From positions 52,407,631-52,471,630 of the forward strand of contig NC_068971.1 in assembly GCF_016808095.1 (NCBI RefSeq): DNA of 64,000 nt, written 5' to 3'. The translations under genes and the position numbers were made by a program. Every line of letters begins with the position of its first letter. Within the stretch, counting starts at the first letter, position 1. Shown one piece after another: positions 1 to 13,426 of this stretch. The notes beneath the pieces are model-generated. The model was not told where the DNA came from. It made no database searches and saw nothing but the letters and a program-made list of their open reading frames with translations. This DNA comes from Vigna angularis (taxonomy: Eukaryota; Streptophyta; Magnoliopsida; Fabales; Fabaceae).

Positions 1-1765
1 TAGTTATAAATAAGTTCTATTATATATAATTTGTTTACATGAAAAACTAAAGAAAGAATCTTAGTAAAAGATCGCAATTTTCAATTACTGCGTGTTAAGT
101 ATGTTTAGGTCAAAGTTCTTTGAGAGTTGTATTTTTCCTTTTTACTGATAAAAAAATTGGAAATCCTCTGGTTCTAAATTTACGATAATTCAAAAACTTA
201 AACAAACATTTATAATAATAATAAGTGATAACTAAAAAAGGAAAAGAAAAGATATTTCTACGGAAGACATTTAATGGACATTAAATATGTTTGATTAAAG
301 TTCAAACCATCCCAAAATAAAAACTATAGCAGGTATGATATTTATTTAACTCATCAGTTAGTCTTTTTGTTTAATTAACTAACGATTTTATAAAAATTTT
401 TTAACTCTTCATAAGTTCATCGAAAATAGTAGGTTATACTTACAAATACTTGAGAAAAAATAAATAGAAAATTATATATTAAAAAATTGCAACATACTTT
501 CGGAAATAAAAAACAATTAATTTAATATCTATTAATTGTGATATTAAAAATTGTAATGTGAAAGTAAGAAAAAACCAATATGAGTGATTATTTATCGATA
601 GTGATGTATTTTGGTGAATTGAGATTGTTTTGGGGTAATTTTAGAACAGTTTCGGTAAATATTGAAGTGTTAGAGAATATTGATTAATGATTAACCATGG
701 TCCAATTTGCTTGTAAAGACAGGAAAAGAAGCTTGATTTGGAAAGTGGTGTTAAAGTTTCCGCGTTCTCCTTTTTCGCTGTTTCAAATTCAAAATTTAAC
801 AAGAGAGCAGTTTGGCACTGTGTTAGAATCATCTGAAAATGACATAACAATGGCGTATTACGCAATTACCATTTCCAGAATTTTTGTGGAAGAATTCTTA
901 GTGAATAAACAAGTCTTATTTCTGAAACCCAAGACAGAAAACCTTGTTTCGATTGTTTCGATTGCTAATGAGAAAACCTTAAATTCCACCATTGACAGTG
1001 TTTGAAGGGACGAGAATTTATTAGAACAAGTCTGAAAATGGTTAATATGGCGTTCTGTTTCACATGAGGTATCAAGCAGACACGACGTTACCCTTGCAGT
1101 CAAAACATGCGGTTCTAGGATTATAGTTCTTGACACCTTGTTTTGTGGAAAAGTTCGGAAACCAGCATGATCCATGGTTCTAATACCTCATGACATGCCA
1201 AATTAGCCGTTTGTCAGAAGCTTATAAGGGCCTGTGTGGTGTTTGTATACATAAGGCAATTACAATAATAACTCTATTTTAACTTGAAGTAAGAAAAGTT
1301 TAGCCATTTTTGCTTCTGGGCATTAATAATCATTCCTTTTTATCTTACAAGAAGAAGTGAAGAAGTGCATGATGAATATGAATGTTGGAGTGATGAACAA
1401 CGAAGTGAACAATCTCAAGTCTGATGCCATATTCGAGATAAAAACATGATGGGACCCACCAGTCTACCACTCTGCACTGACATTGTGCATGGGCCAAAGA
1501 ACACGATGAACGTGGTTGATCACAGTGTATTGTGAAAGTGATTGAGAGAAAAAAAGAAGAAGAGAAAGTTGAAAAATGAAGGGTGAATGCAGGATGGGCA
1601 AAGCAGCATAGAGATGTGAGATGCTTTTCCATTTAAAGATGAACAACATCTGCATCAATAATAATAACACCTACATCGCATTCCAAATTTGGCATTGCCA
1701 TTTAAACATGTCACATCTCATTGGACCGTAACCTGTTGCAGAGTCTAAGATGAAGCAGCTATGGT
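1..1765. repeat. Duplicated block A, copy 1 (non-coding)
   Basis: Positions 1-800 match 17835-18673 almost base for base with small indels. Positions 808-933 match 21683-21806, and about 1550-1765 match 21975-22140. The block therefore recurs about 17.8 kb downstream, where it is interrupted by an insertion. Copy 1 probably starts before the window. A 102-codon reading frame at 697-1005 lies in it, but the second copy does not keep it open and it resembles no family I know, so I treat the block as non-coding. Positions 934-1549 have no clear counterpart in copy 2. Confidence 0.85.
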
Positions 1766-4700
1766 GGCAGGTTATAGGTGCATGGTACTCTCATCATCAT
1801 AAATTCAAAATAAAAAAATATAATTAATGTGAGACAGTGATGCATGTGATGATTTCTTATTCCATGAATCAACTCCACATCACTTCCAAACCTTCTTATC
1901 TGCAATCTCTTTCTTATAGCCAATCATTCATCCTTTCTTTCCAACTATGGAACAAAAACCTACGTTTCATTCCTTTTTTTATATTTCATTTTCTATCTTC
2001 AAAAACTTTCACAACTCTCTTTATTTTAATAAATATACTATAAATTTTTCACAACAAAATACAAAAGTTTAATACTTTATAACCATTTTAATTTTATATT
2101 ATATATCACATAAATATAAAATTGTCTCATTCTACCATTATTATTTATTTAACCTTTTTCTTTATTACTGTTCTCTTTATATGATTAATTCGTTTTCACT
2201 GCGATGCTTTTTTATTTCACGTTCTCACTTCTTATCAGTAAATATAAAATAGAGATTTAGTTTTCTATATGATATCATGGCAAGTCATCCAAAGTTTAGT
2301 GTCACTTTTAATAGATATTATCGTATCATATAATTTATAAATCACTTATACATTATTATACAAGTTTAATTGTGAAAGTTCACCGTTTGTTAACTTATAA
2401 GAAATCAATTTAACTATTATAATTAAATGTTAATTCAATATAACAAATATATTTTTAATTCATATTTTATAACTTTAATTAACTACTATTAATTATATTA
2501 AATTCATATATTATTATACGAAAATAAAAAGTCTTCTTCTTTTAGTATCGATATGGCTTTGATTTCGTAAAGATTTTCCTTTCTTTGCAAATCCATTTGA
2601 ACTTTCTATATATTGTTTTGTTTAACTTGCACAGTCAATTATTACCCACGTCTGGTCAAGCTTAGAGTGTTTTATGAATTAGTTAGGTCAATTATTTTGG
2701 AAATGGTCAATGCTTAACAGATTTCAAATTCATGAACAAAATAACTAAAATGAAATTGTTATTTTAAATGAAAGAAAGAAAGAATCTCAATGACTTGTCT
2801 TTTATGAGGCATGTGATGAACATGTAAGAATGAGGATGTTTGTCCACAATCAGCTTTCTCTCTCACAAAGATGCATCTTATTCACATCTTACACAAGAGT
2901 TTATTCCACTAGTTCAAAAATAGCTTTTAATTTTATCATTCTACATCAATTGATTTTACTAGTTAATCTTTTATTGATAAGTGATAAGATTTTAGTAGTG
3001 ACTTAAATAATATTAATGACTAAAATAGAATTTTTTGTTATTTAGAAGGGGAAATTTATCTGTACAAGACTTTAAATAAGCAAAAAAGTTTAGATTTTTT
3101 TATGAACAATAGTGAGTATGAATAATTATTATTAAGTGAATATTTCTTACATAATTTTAATTGTATTTATAGAATTAACATCGTGATCTATGTTCTCATT
3201 GAAATAATACTTATCTCAAATATACAATAATAGAATAGATAATAATAATATAATTACATTATTATAATACCAATTATCATATTAATTATGATATGTAAAT
3301 ATTATTTTAATAGACATATGATTAGATTACTTCAAAATAAAGAAGTTTAATATAAACTTTATTAAACTGATGTTTTTTAATATGTCTATATTGAATGAAA
3401 TAGGAACACTAATAAACTAAAAAATGTATGATAATATATTGGCAATTAAATACAAGTTTTCTTACATTCATTAAAAAAAACTAACTTAAAATATCATTTA
3501 CAATCAACGTACAAGGATCGGAACATGATTATAAAGAGTAAACTAATTCATTTTAATATTTGTTATTAAATCATGTGTTAGATGCGGGTCATCATCAATG
3601 CATGTATTATTGATTCTTAGATAAAAGTAAAAGACAACAAAATACGAATAAGTACCAAAATTTAGAATAAATTAATATTAATTTAGATGATATGTAACAT
3701 ATATGACAATAACCAATAAAATACAGTTTAGAAATATTTAGTAGTTAGATTTTCTATTTACATTAATATGAAGTACACTTGTTTATCATATTAATTAAAT
3801 ATATTATGCTACTCTCCTTTTTTTCACCAAACAAATTTATGATTTTACTCAGAAAACAAAATATTTGTTTAAAAAATAAAATCGACTCAACGTAAATAAT
3901 GGACATGACAAAAAGGAAATTACATCATTTATAAAAGTGACGAAAAAACGTCATTTTTAGCTTACCAACATTATAATTGAAAATTGTCACGCATTCTTTT
4001 TACTGAAACCTCTTTAGTAATTTTATAGCAAGTCTGTTATTAATTTATTACCTAAAATTATAACAACTGGATAAATTAATTTTGAATTTAAAAAATGATT
4101 CAATCTGTAATGGAAATTATATATATTAACAGTCAACTTAATTTTTGAAAAATATAATAGACCATCAAATTGATCTCCGAAAAATAAAGAAAATAGTATT
4201 ACAAGGTATAGATTATTGGCATATAGTGTATTCACTCAAGACTTCCAAGTTAACAAAAATAAAAGAAATAGAAGAAAAAAATGGAATCGTCCATGTACCA
4301 CTTTTTTTTAGAAAAACAAATACAAAGAACTCGTTTTACTACTTTTATTGAATTAATAAGACTTTAAATGAATTAAACTCGTGATCGTGAAATTTGATTT
4401 TGTCACATCAAAGTCATGGCTACGGTTTTGGTACAATTTTAAAGGTCAACTTGAAGTTGTGTTATGAACGACAACTTTTTTTTTGTAACGAAATTATGCT
4501 TATGGATTACAACCAATCCATTATGATAAATATTTTAAAAAGTGATTATTCTCATATTTTTGAAAAGAAATATTCATCAATTTGGTGGCGTATAAGAAAA
4601 AAAAATCATATAAATTGCTAATATAAAAGATCTGGGAGTATTTTCAACATAAAATATATCTTAAAACTTCATATATTTGTATATTTTTCGTCCTTATACG

Positions 4701-6781
4701 TGACTCAACTTTCTTAACTATCCTAAATGTGTAATTTTTAACTAATGTTTGTATTGTTACTAAAATTAACGTGTTATGTATGTTGGGTATCTGTGACGTG
4801 AGATATTAGCGGCAGTGGTGCATTTTCCATTAACAAAATAAAATTCTGTCTGAAGGGTTGTCCATGGAATATTTGCCCAACAAAAATAGTGGAAAGAATA
4901 TGATATGATATGATATATATACGTCATTTGGAATAATGAAGAGTTATTGTGGTCTTGGCACCAACTTATATTTAAATATTCCAATGGAGATGCAGATCAG
5001 CCTAACAATGTTTAAATATCAATCAAAATGTTTTTGTTTCTTCTAAATTAATAGTCAACAACTCCATGAGTTAGTCCCATGGATCAGTCTGACCAACTTG
5101 GTAGCCTAGCAACCTGACTTAATTAAAATAGAACATTAAACTCATATCATGATACTTCATATTAATACAGTCCGATCAAAATTTAATATAATTTGATAAG
5201 TTTGATACAATTCGATTAATATATGAAACCGTTCGAAAGACAACTTGTTTTAACTCGGACATCCATCTATTTTCATGTAAAAAATAAAAAAAATTCAACA
5301 TGTTTTCATGTTATTAAACTTTCGATGATAAAAAAAAAAGACAGGTCATCAATTCGTTTTTAATTGACAGACCAACTTGACCCATGAGTTTAAATAGATG
5401 AAATTGAATTTTTTTTGCTCCCTCTACCAATTAATAAAAAATAATATATAAAAAATGAGACACTGAATAATAGCTTATCCACGTAACTACCATGCATCTC
5501 TAAATATAATATTTTTTTAAAAGTTCCTCCTTAGCCAGAACTTTATTTTGAAGTCACTTATCATCAAAATAATATTTGAGGGTGCTTTTGTTTTCCATAT
5601 ATCCCTGGAAAATTCGGAATCTATTCTTAAATAATCTTCTTAATTATAAGACTCTTAAGGAATATAACATCCACCAATAGGGTGGTATAGGCACTGAACA
5701 AGTTTATTGATTAATTTATCCTTTGTTTTGATGAGAAAGTTTGTGCATGATATTATAACTAAAAGCCTTATGTTTTAAAATTGATATTGTAATATGAAAA
5801 TTGTATTTGTGTCTGAAGAAGAGTAGGTTGAGCTGAGGATGTGATTCCTTCCAAATATTGCAATAGAATCAGAGCAACAGCTAGCTGATGGAATTTAATA
5901 CCTTGTACCATCCAACTAACTTTATCCAAATTCTCCACCACCCTTCTAAATCTCCTCTTTCTATAACACTTTTACTTTTCATCATATATTAAAGTCTTCT
6001 ATAATATTAGATATTATGTCAATGTTTTTATTTTTTTTAAAAACTTTCCATTATCTTTTTCAAAAATACTAATATCTCTGTACTTATAAAAGTAGAGATG
6101 TACTCACAAGTTCGGTAGATTTATACATCTTTTCTCTTATATATCTTCAGAGTTTAAAAAACAAAAACCTTTAAAGACATCATGTCTCTTAAGTTAGGAA
6201 GACATAAATGAAACAATTAATTAATACTATCTACAAGTCTATCACCTCTAATTAAGGTTTTTCATGTTTTATTGATATGTTTTTTCTTGAGAGGACGTTT
6301 AAAATTTAGTGTATTGAATTTATGAGTCTGTTTTGATGTAATTGTAGTTTTCACACAATTGAACACAATCCTTCTTGTTATCAAATCATTCCTCTGTATT
6401 TGGCTACAGAGAATATATACACAACACGTTGTGCTATACAAAGCGTATTGTTCGATGAACATTGATGTGCCAAGACTTTAGTGTATGAATCCAAATTAGC
6501 CAAAAACAAGTTGGGTTTACATTGTTTATTTATTTTTTCTTTTTAACGAAGCCAAAATATCCGATAAAATATAATCTAGACCGTTGTTTTGGGACCAAAA
6601 TTTTTGAAATTTTATAATTAAAACAAATGGCAGGCCAGTTACCACTATACACAGTAATTGTATTATTCCTGGAACAAACTTTAAATTAAATTAGCGTTAC
6701 GTTTTTCACTTTCATTCTCTGAGAATAAAATCCAACGTAGGCATCTCCACAATGGCTGATGCCATGCCATCTTAATCCAAT
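1766..6781. other. AT-rich intergenic DNA, no gene seen
   Basis: Five kilobases without a reading frame that resembles a protein family. The sequence is very AT-rich with many short A/T runs. I see no tRNA or rRNA and no clear transposon ends. Together with the AVT1-like gene, this stretch is missing from the second copy of the flanking duplication. Confidence 0.6.
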
Positions 6782-6790
6782 TATAAATAC
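6782..6790 (+). promoter_or_regulatory. Probable TATA box of the AVT1-like gene
   Basis: TATAAATAC lies 80 bases before the chosen start codon (6862), a normal plant spacing. Transcription would then begin around 6810-6815, just downstream of a short upstream ATG at 6800. Inferred from motif and position only. Confidence 0.4.
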
Positions 6791-6861
6791 ACGTTCTGCA
6801 TGGCGTTTGGTTACAGCAAGACACCTTGGGATTTCGACATATTCTAAGTTTTTTAATTAGC

Positions 6862-8915
6862 ATGATGTTGAAATCCTTATGGAAAAGCCTGATAAGCCTT
6901 CAACATAAGTGTGTGAAGAAGCAAAAGAGTGAAGTTGATGGAAGTGTGTCAGTGCATGGTGAAGAAGACTTGGTCGTTTTGCCTGTGCAGTGTTCCAACT
7001 GTCGCATAGAAGAAACCAAACAATGCAATTGTGACCATACTCATGTAGCAGAAGATGCAAATGTCCACGCTCAGCGTGATGTTAACTCCAACAGTTCCTT
7101 TACTCATGCTGTCATCAACATGGTGGGGATGCTCGTAGGTAAAATTTCCATAGTGCTTCATCTTCTCATTTTCACTCAGAATATATGTAAAATCAATTCA
7201 ATTCTATGTACTTTATTTCTTTAAAATGCATCTCTGAGTTTTTCACACATCTATGATTGATTTTTCAAATTTTTTAACAGACTTCATTTTCTTTAGCAAG
7301 TTTACTTTGAAGGGTAACCATGATGCATAAAATTATTCTCTTGATTTACTTTTTTCCAACTTCACTAGAAGAATAATGAAACATATATTCTCAAATACTT
7401 TTGGTGGTGCATCCAAGATTTGCAGGATCACCATTTCTGTCTCTAAATCCAACTGGCATGTTGAAAAATGGACATAACAACCAACCAATTAAGAACAAGT
7501 TAATGTTTAATGACAAAATCACAATCAACACTGTAAACTTACCCATCAAGCAATTGATCATTTGCCAACCTATGCTGGTTTAAGTGACAGAATTTGAATT
7601 CTTCCTAAAAAGAACTCAATATCTGTTAGCAGAAAAGCAATAAGTGACTGCAAAGTTTCTAATATCTTTCAGGTTTGGGGCAACTATCAACTCCATATGC
7701 AGTGGTAAGTGGAGGGTGGGTGTCTGCATTCTTGCTTGTAGGACTAGGTGTGATGTGTGCTTACAGTTCTCACATACTTGGAACATGCCTCAGAAAGAAT
7801 CCAAAGTTAAGAAGCTTTGTGGATATTGGGAAACATGCGTTTGGATCAAAAGGAAGGTTGGTGGCTGCAACAATCATCTACATGGAAATCTTCATGTCCC
7901 TTGTTTCCTACACCATCTCATTACATGATAATTTGAACACAGTCTTTCTGGGGACAAATCTCAAGCACCACTTCCCCAAATTCTCCTCATCTCAGTTCCT
8001 AACAGTGGTGGCAGTTCTCATTGCCCTCCCTAGTTTGTGGATCAGAGACCTCTCTTCCATATCTTTCCTTTCAACACTTGGCATTCTCATGTCTCTCCTC
8101 ATTTTTCTCTGTGTAGCTGCCACTGCACTTTTAGGACATGTCCGAAACAATCATGCCATACCTGTCCTCCAACTCCATAATATTCCATCAGTATCTGGCC
8201 TTTACGTCTTTGGCTATGGAGGACACATTGTTTTCCCCGAATTATACACATCCATGAAAGACCCTTCAAAATTTACCAAGGTACCTAAACACATGAAAGT
8301 TTATATATTTATTTGCTTGAGCAGAACTTTAAGTTTTGATCATGTATATGATGTTTTGTTTGAAAATTTCATCAGGTTTCTATTGTGAGCTTCGCAGTGG
8401 TTACAGCAATTTACACGACACTGGGGTTCATGGGTGCGAGGATGTTTGGTAAGGATGTAAAGTCTCAAATAACTCTGAGCATGCCAGCAGAGAGCATTGT
8501 GACAAAGGTTGCTCTGTGGGCAACCGTGGTGGCACCAATGACCAAATACGCGCTTGAATTCATACCATTGGCAATTCAACTCGAACATGCTCTTCCAAGC
8601 ACCATGAGTGGCAGAAACAAGATGATTATTAGGGGTTGCGTGGGTTCATTTTCACTTTTGGTCATACTAACCCTTGCTCTGTCGGTTCCATATTTTGAAC
8701 ATGTACTAAGTCTCACTGGTTCCCTTGTCAGTGTTGCCGTTTGTTTGATTCTGCCATGTTCTTTCTACTTGAAGACATGTTGGGGTCAAATATCAAACCT
8801 TGTCTTGCTCCTTAACCTCTCTCTCATCACATTTGGCTTTCTTCTTGCTCTCATGGGCACCATTTCCTCCTCAAAGTTGCTACTCAAAAGTTTTCAATTG
8901 CATCACTCAAGTTAA
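6862..8915 (+). CDS. AVT1-type vacuolar amino-acid transporter
   Basis: Member of the amino acid/auxin permease family (Aa_trans), AVT1 branch, whose members move neutral amino acids across the tonoplast using the proton gradient. Three exons: 6862-7138, 7673-8280 and 8376-8915, giving 474 residues. The joins restore family sequence: exon 1 ends in INMVGMLVG and exon 2 continues LGQLSTPYAV, the conserved first transmembrane segment; exon 2 ends SKFTK and exon 3 begins VSIVSFAVV. About 90 N-terminal residues are hydrophilic and Cys/His-containing, followed by roughly ten to eleven hydrophobic segments. Conserved stretches such as FGYGGHIVFPELYTSM and the APMTKYALEF region are intact. The start is the first in-frame ATG (another follows directly at 6865). 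The protein is somewhat shorter than the usual 520-550 residues because the soluble N-terminus is short. It appears functional; substrate specificity cannot be read from sequence. Confidence 0.9.
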
Positions 8916-10035
8916 TTGGAGTGATTACTATATACATATATATGTACTGATAGGCCAGTCTATGGTTGCGATTTCTTGCTTAATGAAAAATAGTTAATGA
9001 TATCAATTGTGTTATAGTTAAAATTGCATAATAGTGGAACTACCTTATAAAAAGGTATCCAAACATAGGTTGACATAATTAATATATACAAACTTGTAAA
9101 GATTACGAAAATTATGCTGATAATATGAAAGGCTTGTAAAAATTATAGGTAAAATGAGTGTGTTTTACTTATAACTTGAACCTATATGTTTTCTTTGATG
9201 TCTTAGTTTGTCTTTACCTTCTATTATAATAATCTCAAGAATCGAACTCATTGCACCGTACTTATTACACTATTTTATCTTATTTTTAAAGCAAAACTCT
9301 CTCTACCAAATGCTTTAAAGAAATTGAATAAAAAATGTTAATGAATAAAGAAAATTGTAGTTGTGTCATGTTGATTGAAAAATGATAATAAATAAAAAAT
9401 TATTATGAAGTTTGGAACAGTTCTGAAAAGAAATGGATGTGATCGTGTGTTGTTATGAGATGCTTATAAAATGTCGGCGCATATTAATCTGAAATGATTG
9501 AAGTCATTCCGGTAACATGCTTCCCAACTTTTGAGCATTATAATATCAAATACTTTTTAAAATCATTTTTAACTAATTAACATTTAAATAGTTGTAAATT
9601 TATTTTACTGAGGATTGCCAACTAAAACAACAAATTTCGTTCAAGATAAGAAAAATATCTCAAATCCCCCCTCTTCATATCTAATCCCATTTCTGATAAA
9701 TCTTTCAAAATTTATCATAATTTTATTATTTTTATATTTCAATAAAATTTTATTTATTTATATTTGTAAAGAAAATGTATATATCACAGAATTCAACTCT
9801 TGACATGTTTGGGTGCCTTGCCCTGAAATAATACCGTAGTTAGTTGTTGAGTCCTTATCTTTAATTATTTTAAAGAGTCAATAATTTGAAAATATTACTG
9901 TACTTTTTTTCATCTCTGTCCTTTTTAGTCATTTTAAATTAACTATATAACATTTTAGGAAATAGCCAAAATACGACCAAACTAGAGTAGTAGTTCTAAC
10001 CATCATGGAATGGAAACAAGTTAAAGCAAAGTTGT
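8916..10035. other. Intergenic DNA downstream of the transporter
   Basis: AT-rich, with no supported gene. It forms the right part of the interval (about 1766-10035) that is absent from the second duplication copy. Confidence 0.6.
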
Positions 10036-10345
10036 CCATCTTGAGTTTTTATTCTTAAAATTGCTTTTACTAAAAAATAACATGAAATAAACTGAAGAAA
10101 ATCTGAGAACTAACACGTTCGTTAAAACAATTATTAAAACAGTGGTGGATGCAGCATTATGATGTTCTGAATATCCCTCTTCCTATGTTAAAAAAACAGG
10201 CCAGTATTTAATTCTGTTTATATTTCTATTAAATAATAATTAGTAATGATACTGAGTTATCAGTCACACTTCTATTAATTCGGGATATTTTTCAACATGA
10301 TTGATTGCATTTGAAAACATTTAACATTTTTAGGGGAAAAATAAT
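10036..10345. repeat. Duplicated block B, copy 1
   Basis: Strong match to 22146-22440, including the shared stretch GGTGGATGCAG followed by a long run of near-identical bases. In copy 2, block B directly follows block A, whereas here they are separated by about 8.3 kb holding the AVT1-like gene. The match ends where the TMK-like fragments begin. Confidence 0.85.
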
Positions 10346-10369
10346 TTGAGAACAAGGTTATATTTCAAA

Positions 10370-10840
10370 GTTTCAACCAAGGTGACGTTGAATAGTGATT
10401 TTAATATTTTTCTTCGGTATATTGGAGGTAGTAGTGATAGTGGAACTCATTCGTCAAGCGGTTCTGATAATTCATCAACTGGAAGTCCAAATGCAACATT
10501 ATATGGTTTTTCACTCTCTCTTGCTTGGATTGCAGGTATTTTTGCAGTTATTGATGTGTTTATTGTCACAGTGATTGCACTTGTCTTTTGCGTGTGCTAT
10601 ACCAAAACTCGCATTGGACATTAGAAAAAGGTTTAAAATTCATAAAACGAAAAGAAAGTTGTTTCGAAAATTCAGGGTCAAAGTGTTACCATGTCAATTG
10701 AATTTCTTCGCAAGTAACGCAAAATTTCAGTGAAGAGAGAGTGAAATTGCTCTAAAGAGAATGAAATGTGGTTCTTGTAGAATGTGAAATCAGAGAATGA
10801 ATTAATTGGAAGCATAAATTGCAATTGGAAAGGTATCTAA
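10370..10840 (+). pseudogene. TMK-like receptor kinase fragment 1: linker, TM, kinase start
   Basis: The plus strand encodes a Gly/Ser linker (GGSSDSGTHSSSGS), a hydrophobic transmembrane segment starting AWIAGIFAVIDVF, and a basic juxtamembrane stretch, then a stop at 10622. After that only decayed traces of the kinase N-lobe remain (a copy of the TLSIEF.RQVT and VKRMKC regions, with deletions and stops). TMK proteins are plasma-membrane LRR receptor kinases involved in auxin signalling; that is family knowledge, and this piece cannot be functional. It is a direct repeat of 12484-12957. Confidence 0.8.
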
Positions 10841-11300
10841 TATTCAGAGATATTGGCCCAATATTTCGAAACACGAGTTCGGGTTATCGGGTACCATTGA
10901 GGTGCTTGCTTCCATAATCCATTTGTCTTAGGTGTGGCTTCAGACGAACTTTTTCACGGGTTCCATTCCAGATTTGTCAAATAGCACCGCTTTGTTTGAT
11001 TTGCAGCTAAATGACGAGTTAACCGATGAGGTTCCATCTTCTCTCATATCCTTTTCTAGTTTGCAGAACGTCTCTTCAGACGACAATTTTTTTCAGGGTC
11101 TCGTTCTTTCGTTTGAAATGGGTATGAATGTCACTTTTGATTCGAATAAATTTTATAGGAATGACTCTCGACTTTGTGATTCTCGCGTCACCACTTTACT
11201 TGATATTGCTAAACATTTTGCCTGTCCCTTTCAGTTTGCAAGTTTCTGGTTTTGTAATGATCCTTGTGAGGATTGAAATTTCATTGTGTGTGAGGGACAG
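10841..11300 (+). pseudogene. TMK-like fragment 2: central/late LRR ectodomain
   Basis: Reads VWLQTNFFTGSIPDLSN, then DLQLN, SSLQNV and CDSRVTTLLDIAKHF, the order found in the second half of TMK ectodomains. A TGA at 11274-11276 replaces a Trp codon in the EDWNFIVC motif. It follows fragment 1 in the same orientation but in the wrong gene order, because ectodomain sequence should precede the transmembrane segment. The left edge starts with the same GGTATCT-ATATTCAGAGA sequence that marks the junctions near 12484 and 13426. Confidence 0.85.
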
Positions 11301-12483
11301 GTACCCTGTGCCTCACTTTACTCTGCAATTTCTACTTCCAATTCATTCCTTTACTTCCCTTTCTACAAGAACCACATTCCATAATCTTCACAGCAATCTT
11401 AGTTCCACCCTCCAAACTCCGCTCTGTACACCACTCAAAATCCCTCTTACCCAAAATGTTTTCTTCACTGAAATTTTTCGTTACTTGCTGAAGAAATTGA
11501 ATTGACATGGTAACACGTTGAGCCTCAATTCTCGGAACAACTTTTTTTTTTCGTTTTCTAGATTCTTAACCTTTCCCAATGTCCAATGTCATTTTTTGGT
11601 ATGGCACACACAAAAGAGAAACACAACCACCGCGACAAAAAACACACCAACACAATACCTGCAATCCAAGCAAGAGAGAGTGAAAAACCAGTTGATGCTA
11701 TATTTGGACTTCTAATTGGTGTATCACCAGAACCGCTTGACGAAGTAGTTCCACTGCCACCACCACCTTCAATATACCAAAGAAAAATATTAAAATCAGT
11801 GTTCAACATCACCATGGTTGGGAACTTTGGAATATCACCAAATAGATTCTTCTTAAACACATCCATAACCTCAAACTGAGCCAAATCAGTCAAGCCTCTA
11901 GGTATTAATCCCCCAAATGATTTTCATTGAGATACATGTTTCTCAAATCTATTAACTTGGCAAATGTAGGTGAAATCGTTCCCGTCAAATTCTCACGCGC
12001 CAAATTCACAGTAACAATCTTCTCTTTAGAACACACAATGAAATTCCAATCCTCAAAAGGATCATTACAAAACCAGGAACTCGCAAACTGAAAGGGATAG
12101 TCAAAATGTTTAGCAATATCAAGCAAAGTGGTGACGCGAGAATCCCAAGGTCCAGAGTCATTCCTTCAAAAATTATTCGAATCAAAAGTGACATTCACAC
12201 CCATTCCAAACGAAGGAACGAGACCCTGAAGAAAATTATCATCTAAGAGATATTTTGCAAACTAGAAAGGGATATGAGAGAAGATGGAACCTCACCAGTT
12301 AACTCGTTGTCATTCAGTTGCAGATCAAACAAAGCAGTGCTATTTGACAAATCCGGAATGAGACCCGTGAAAAAGTTCGTCTAAAGCCACACCTGAGACA
12401 AATGGGTCATGAAAGCAAGCACCTCAATGGTACCCAATAACCCGAAATCGTGTTTCGGAATATTGGGCCAATATCTCTGAATA
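11301..12483 (-). pseudogene. TMK-like fragment 3: LRR to kinase N-lobe, in order
   Basis: The longest colinear piece. On the minus strand, from 12483 down: LRR sequence ending in an intact NLTGTISPTFAKL region (11905-12126), the GDIPKFPTMVMLNTDFN segment, a Gly/Ser linker (GGGGSGTTSSSGSG), the transmembrane segment (11558-11893), then a decayed kinase N-lobe to 11301. Stops and frameshifts break it, for example between the LRR and linker parts and in the kinase. It is inverted relative to fragments 1 and 2. Its part from about 11795 to 12483 forms the outer left arm of the palindrome centred at 12962. Confidence 0.85.
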
Positions 12484-12957
12484 TCAGATACCTTGGTGGT
12501 AACAGTGGAACTACTTCGTCAAGTGGTGTTGGTGATGCACCAACCAGAAGTCCAAATGCACCATCAGGTGATTTTCAACTCTCTCGGGCTTGGATTGCAC
12601 ATATTGTGCTTATTGTTGTGTTTATTGTCGCGGTGTTTGTGCTTGTCTTTTGCATGTGCCATACCAAAAACTGGCATTGGACATTGGGAAAGGTTAAGAA
12701 TCTAGAAAACGAAAAAGAAGTTGGTCCGAGATTTGAGGGTCAACATGTTACCTTGTCAATTGAATTTTTTCGGCAAGTAACGAAATATTTCACTGAAGAA
12801 AACATTTTGGGTAGGGGAGGATTTGGAGTGGTTTACAGAGGGGAATTGGATAATGGAACTAAAATTGCTGTGAAGAGAATGAAATGTGATTTTTGTAGAA
12901 TGGGAAGTCAGGGAATGAATGAATTGGAAGCAAAGATTGCAATTCTGAGTAAAGTGA
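12484..12957 (+). pseudogene. TMK-like fragment 4: linker, TM and kinase N-lobe
   Basis: The best preserved kinase piece. An open frame (12450-12983) gives a Gly/Ser linker, a transmembrane helix (IVLIVVFIVAVFVLVFCMC), a juxtamembrane region, and kinase subdomains I-III with the glycine loop [14 protein letters not shown], the ATP-binding lysine in IAVKRMKC, and NELEAKIAILSKV. It stops dead at the palindrome centre, so the catalytic loop, DFG motif and C-lobe are absent. Upstream it is joined to LRR sequence in the opposite orientation. Confidence 0.85.
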
Positions 12958-12967
12958 CGCCTGTGCC

Positions 12968-13426
12968 TCACTTTACTCTGTAATTTTTGCCTACAATTCA
13001 TTCCCTTACTTCCCCTTCTACAGGAACCACATTTCATCCTCTTCACAACAATTTTAGTTCCATCATCAAACTCCTCTTTATAAACCACTCCAAATCCACT
13101 TTATCCAAAATGTTTTCAACACTGAAATTTTTAGTTACTTATCGAGGAAATTGAATTAACATGGTAACACGTTGACCCTAAATTCTCGGAATAACTTTCT
13201 TATCGTTTTCTAAATTCTTAACCTTTTCCAATGTCCAATGCCAGTTTGTGGTATGGCACACGCAAAAGACAAGCACAAGCATAGCGGCAATAAACACACA
13301 AATAACCACAATACGTGCAATCCAAGCAGGATAGAGTGAAAAACCACCTAATGGTGCATTTGGATTTCCGGTTGGTGCATCACCAGAACCGCTTGACGAA
13401 GTTGTTCCACTGCCACCACCAAGGTA
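12968..13426 (-). pseudogene. TMK-like fragment 5: mirror image of fragment 4
   Basis: The reverse complement reads a linker (YLGGGSGTTSSSGSGDAPTG), TM segment (AWIARIVVICVFIAAMLV) and a kinase N-lobe with [19 protein letters not shown]. It faces fragment 4 across a 10-base spacer (12958-12967). The frame is broken between the juxtamembrane part and the glycine loop. At 13426 it switches to LRR sequence of the other orientation, at the same point as fragment 4 does on its side. Confidence 0.85.

Noticed and set aside
697..1005. 102-codon reading frame in block A
   Set aside because: Not kept open in the second copy of the block, where an insertion also splits it, and it resembles no family.
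6800..6847. Short upstream ORF (15 codons) before the AVT1-like start
   Set aside because: It begins only 18 bases after the likely TATA box, so transcription probably starts downstream of its ATG.
7401..7583. 60-codon frame inside the AVT1-like gene
   Set aside because: Lies fully in intron 1; splicing from 7138 to 7673 restores the conserved first membrane segment.
12450..12983. Open frame that could be called a receptor kinase gene
   Set aside because: Covers only the linker, TM and kinase N-lobe, ends at a palindrome centre, and its first residues are antisense LRR sequence.
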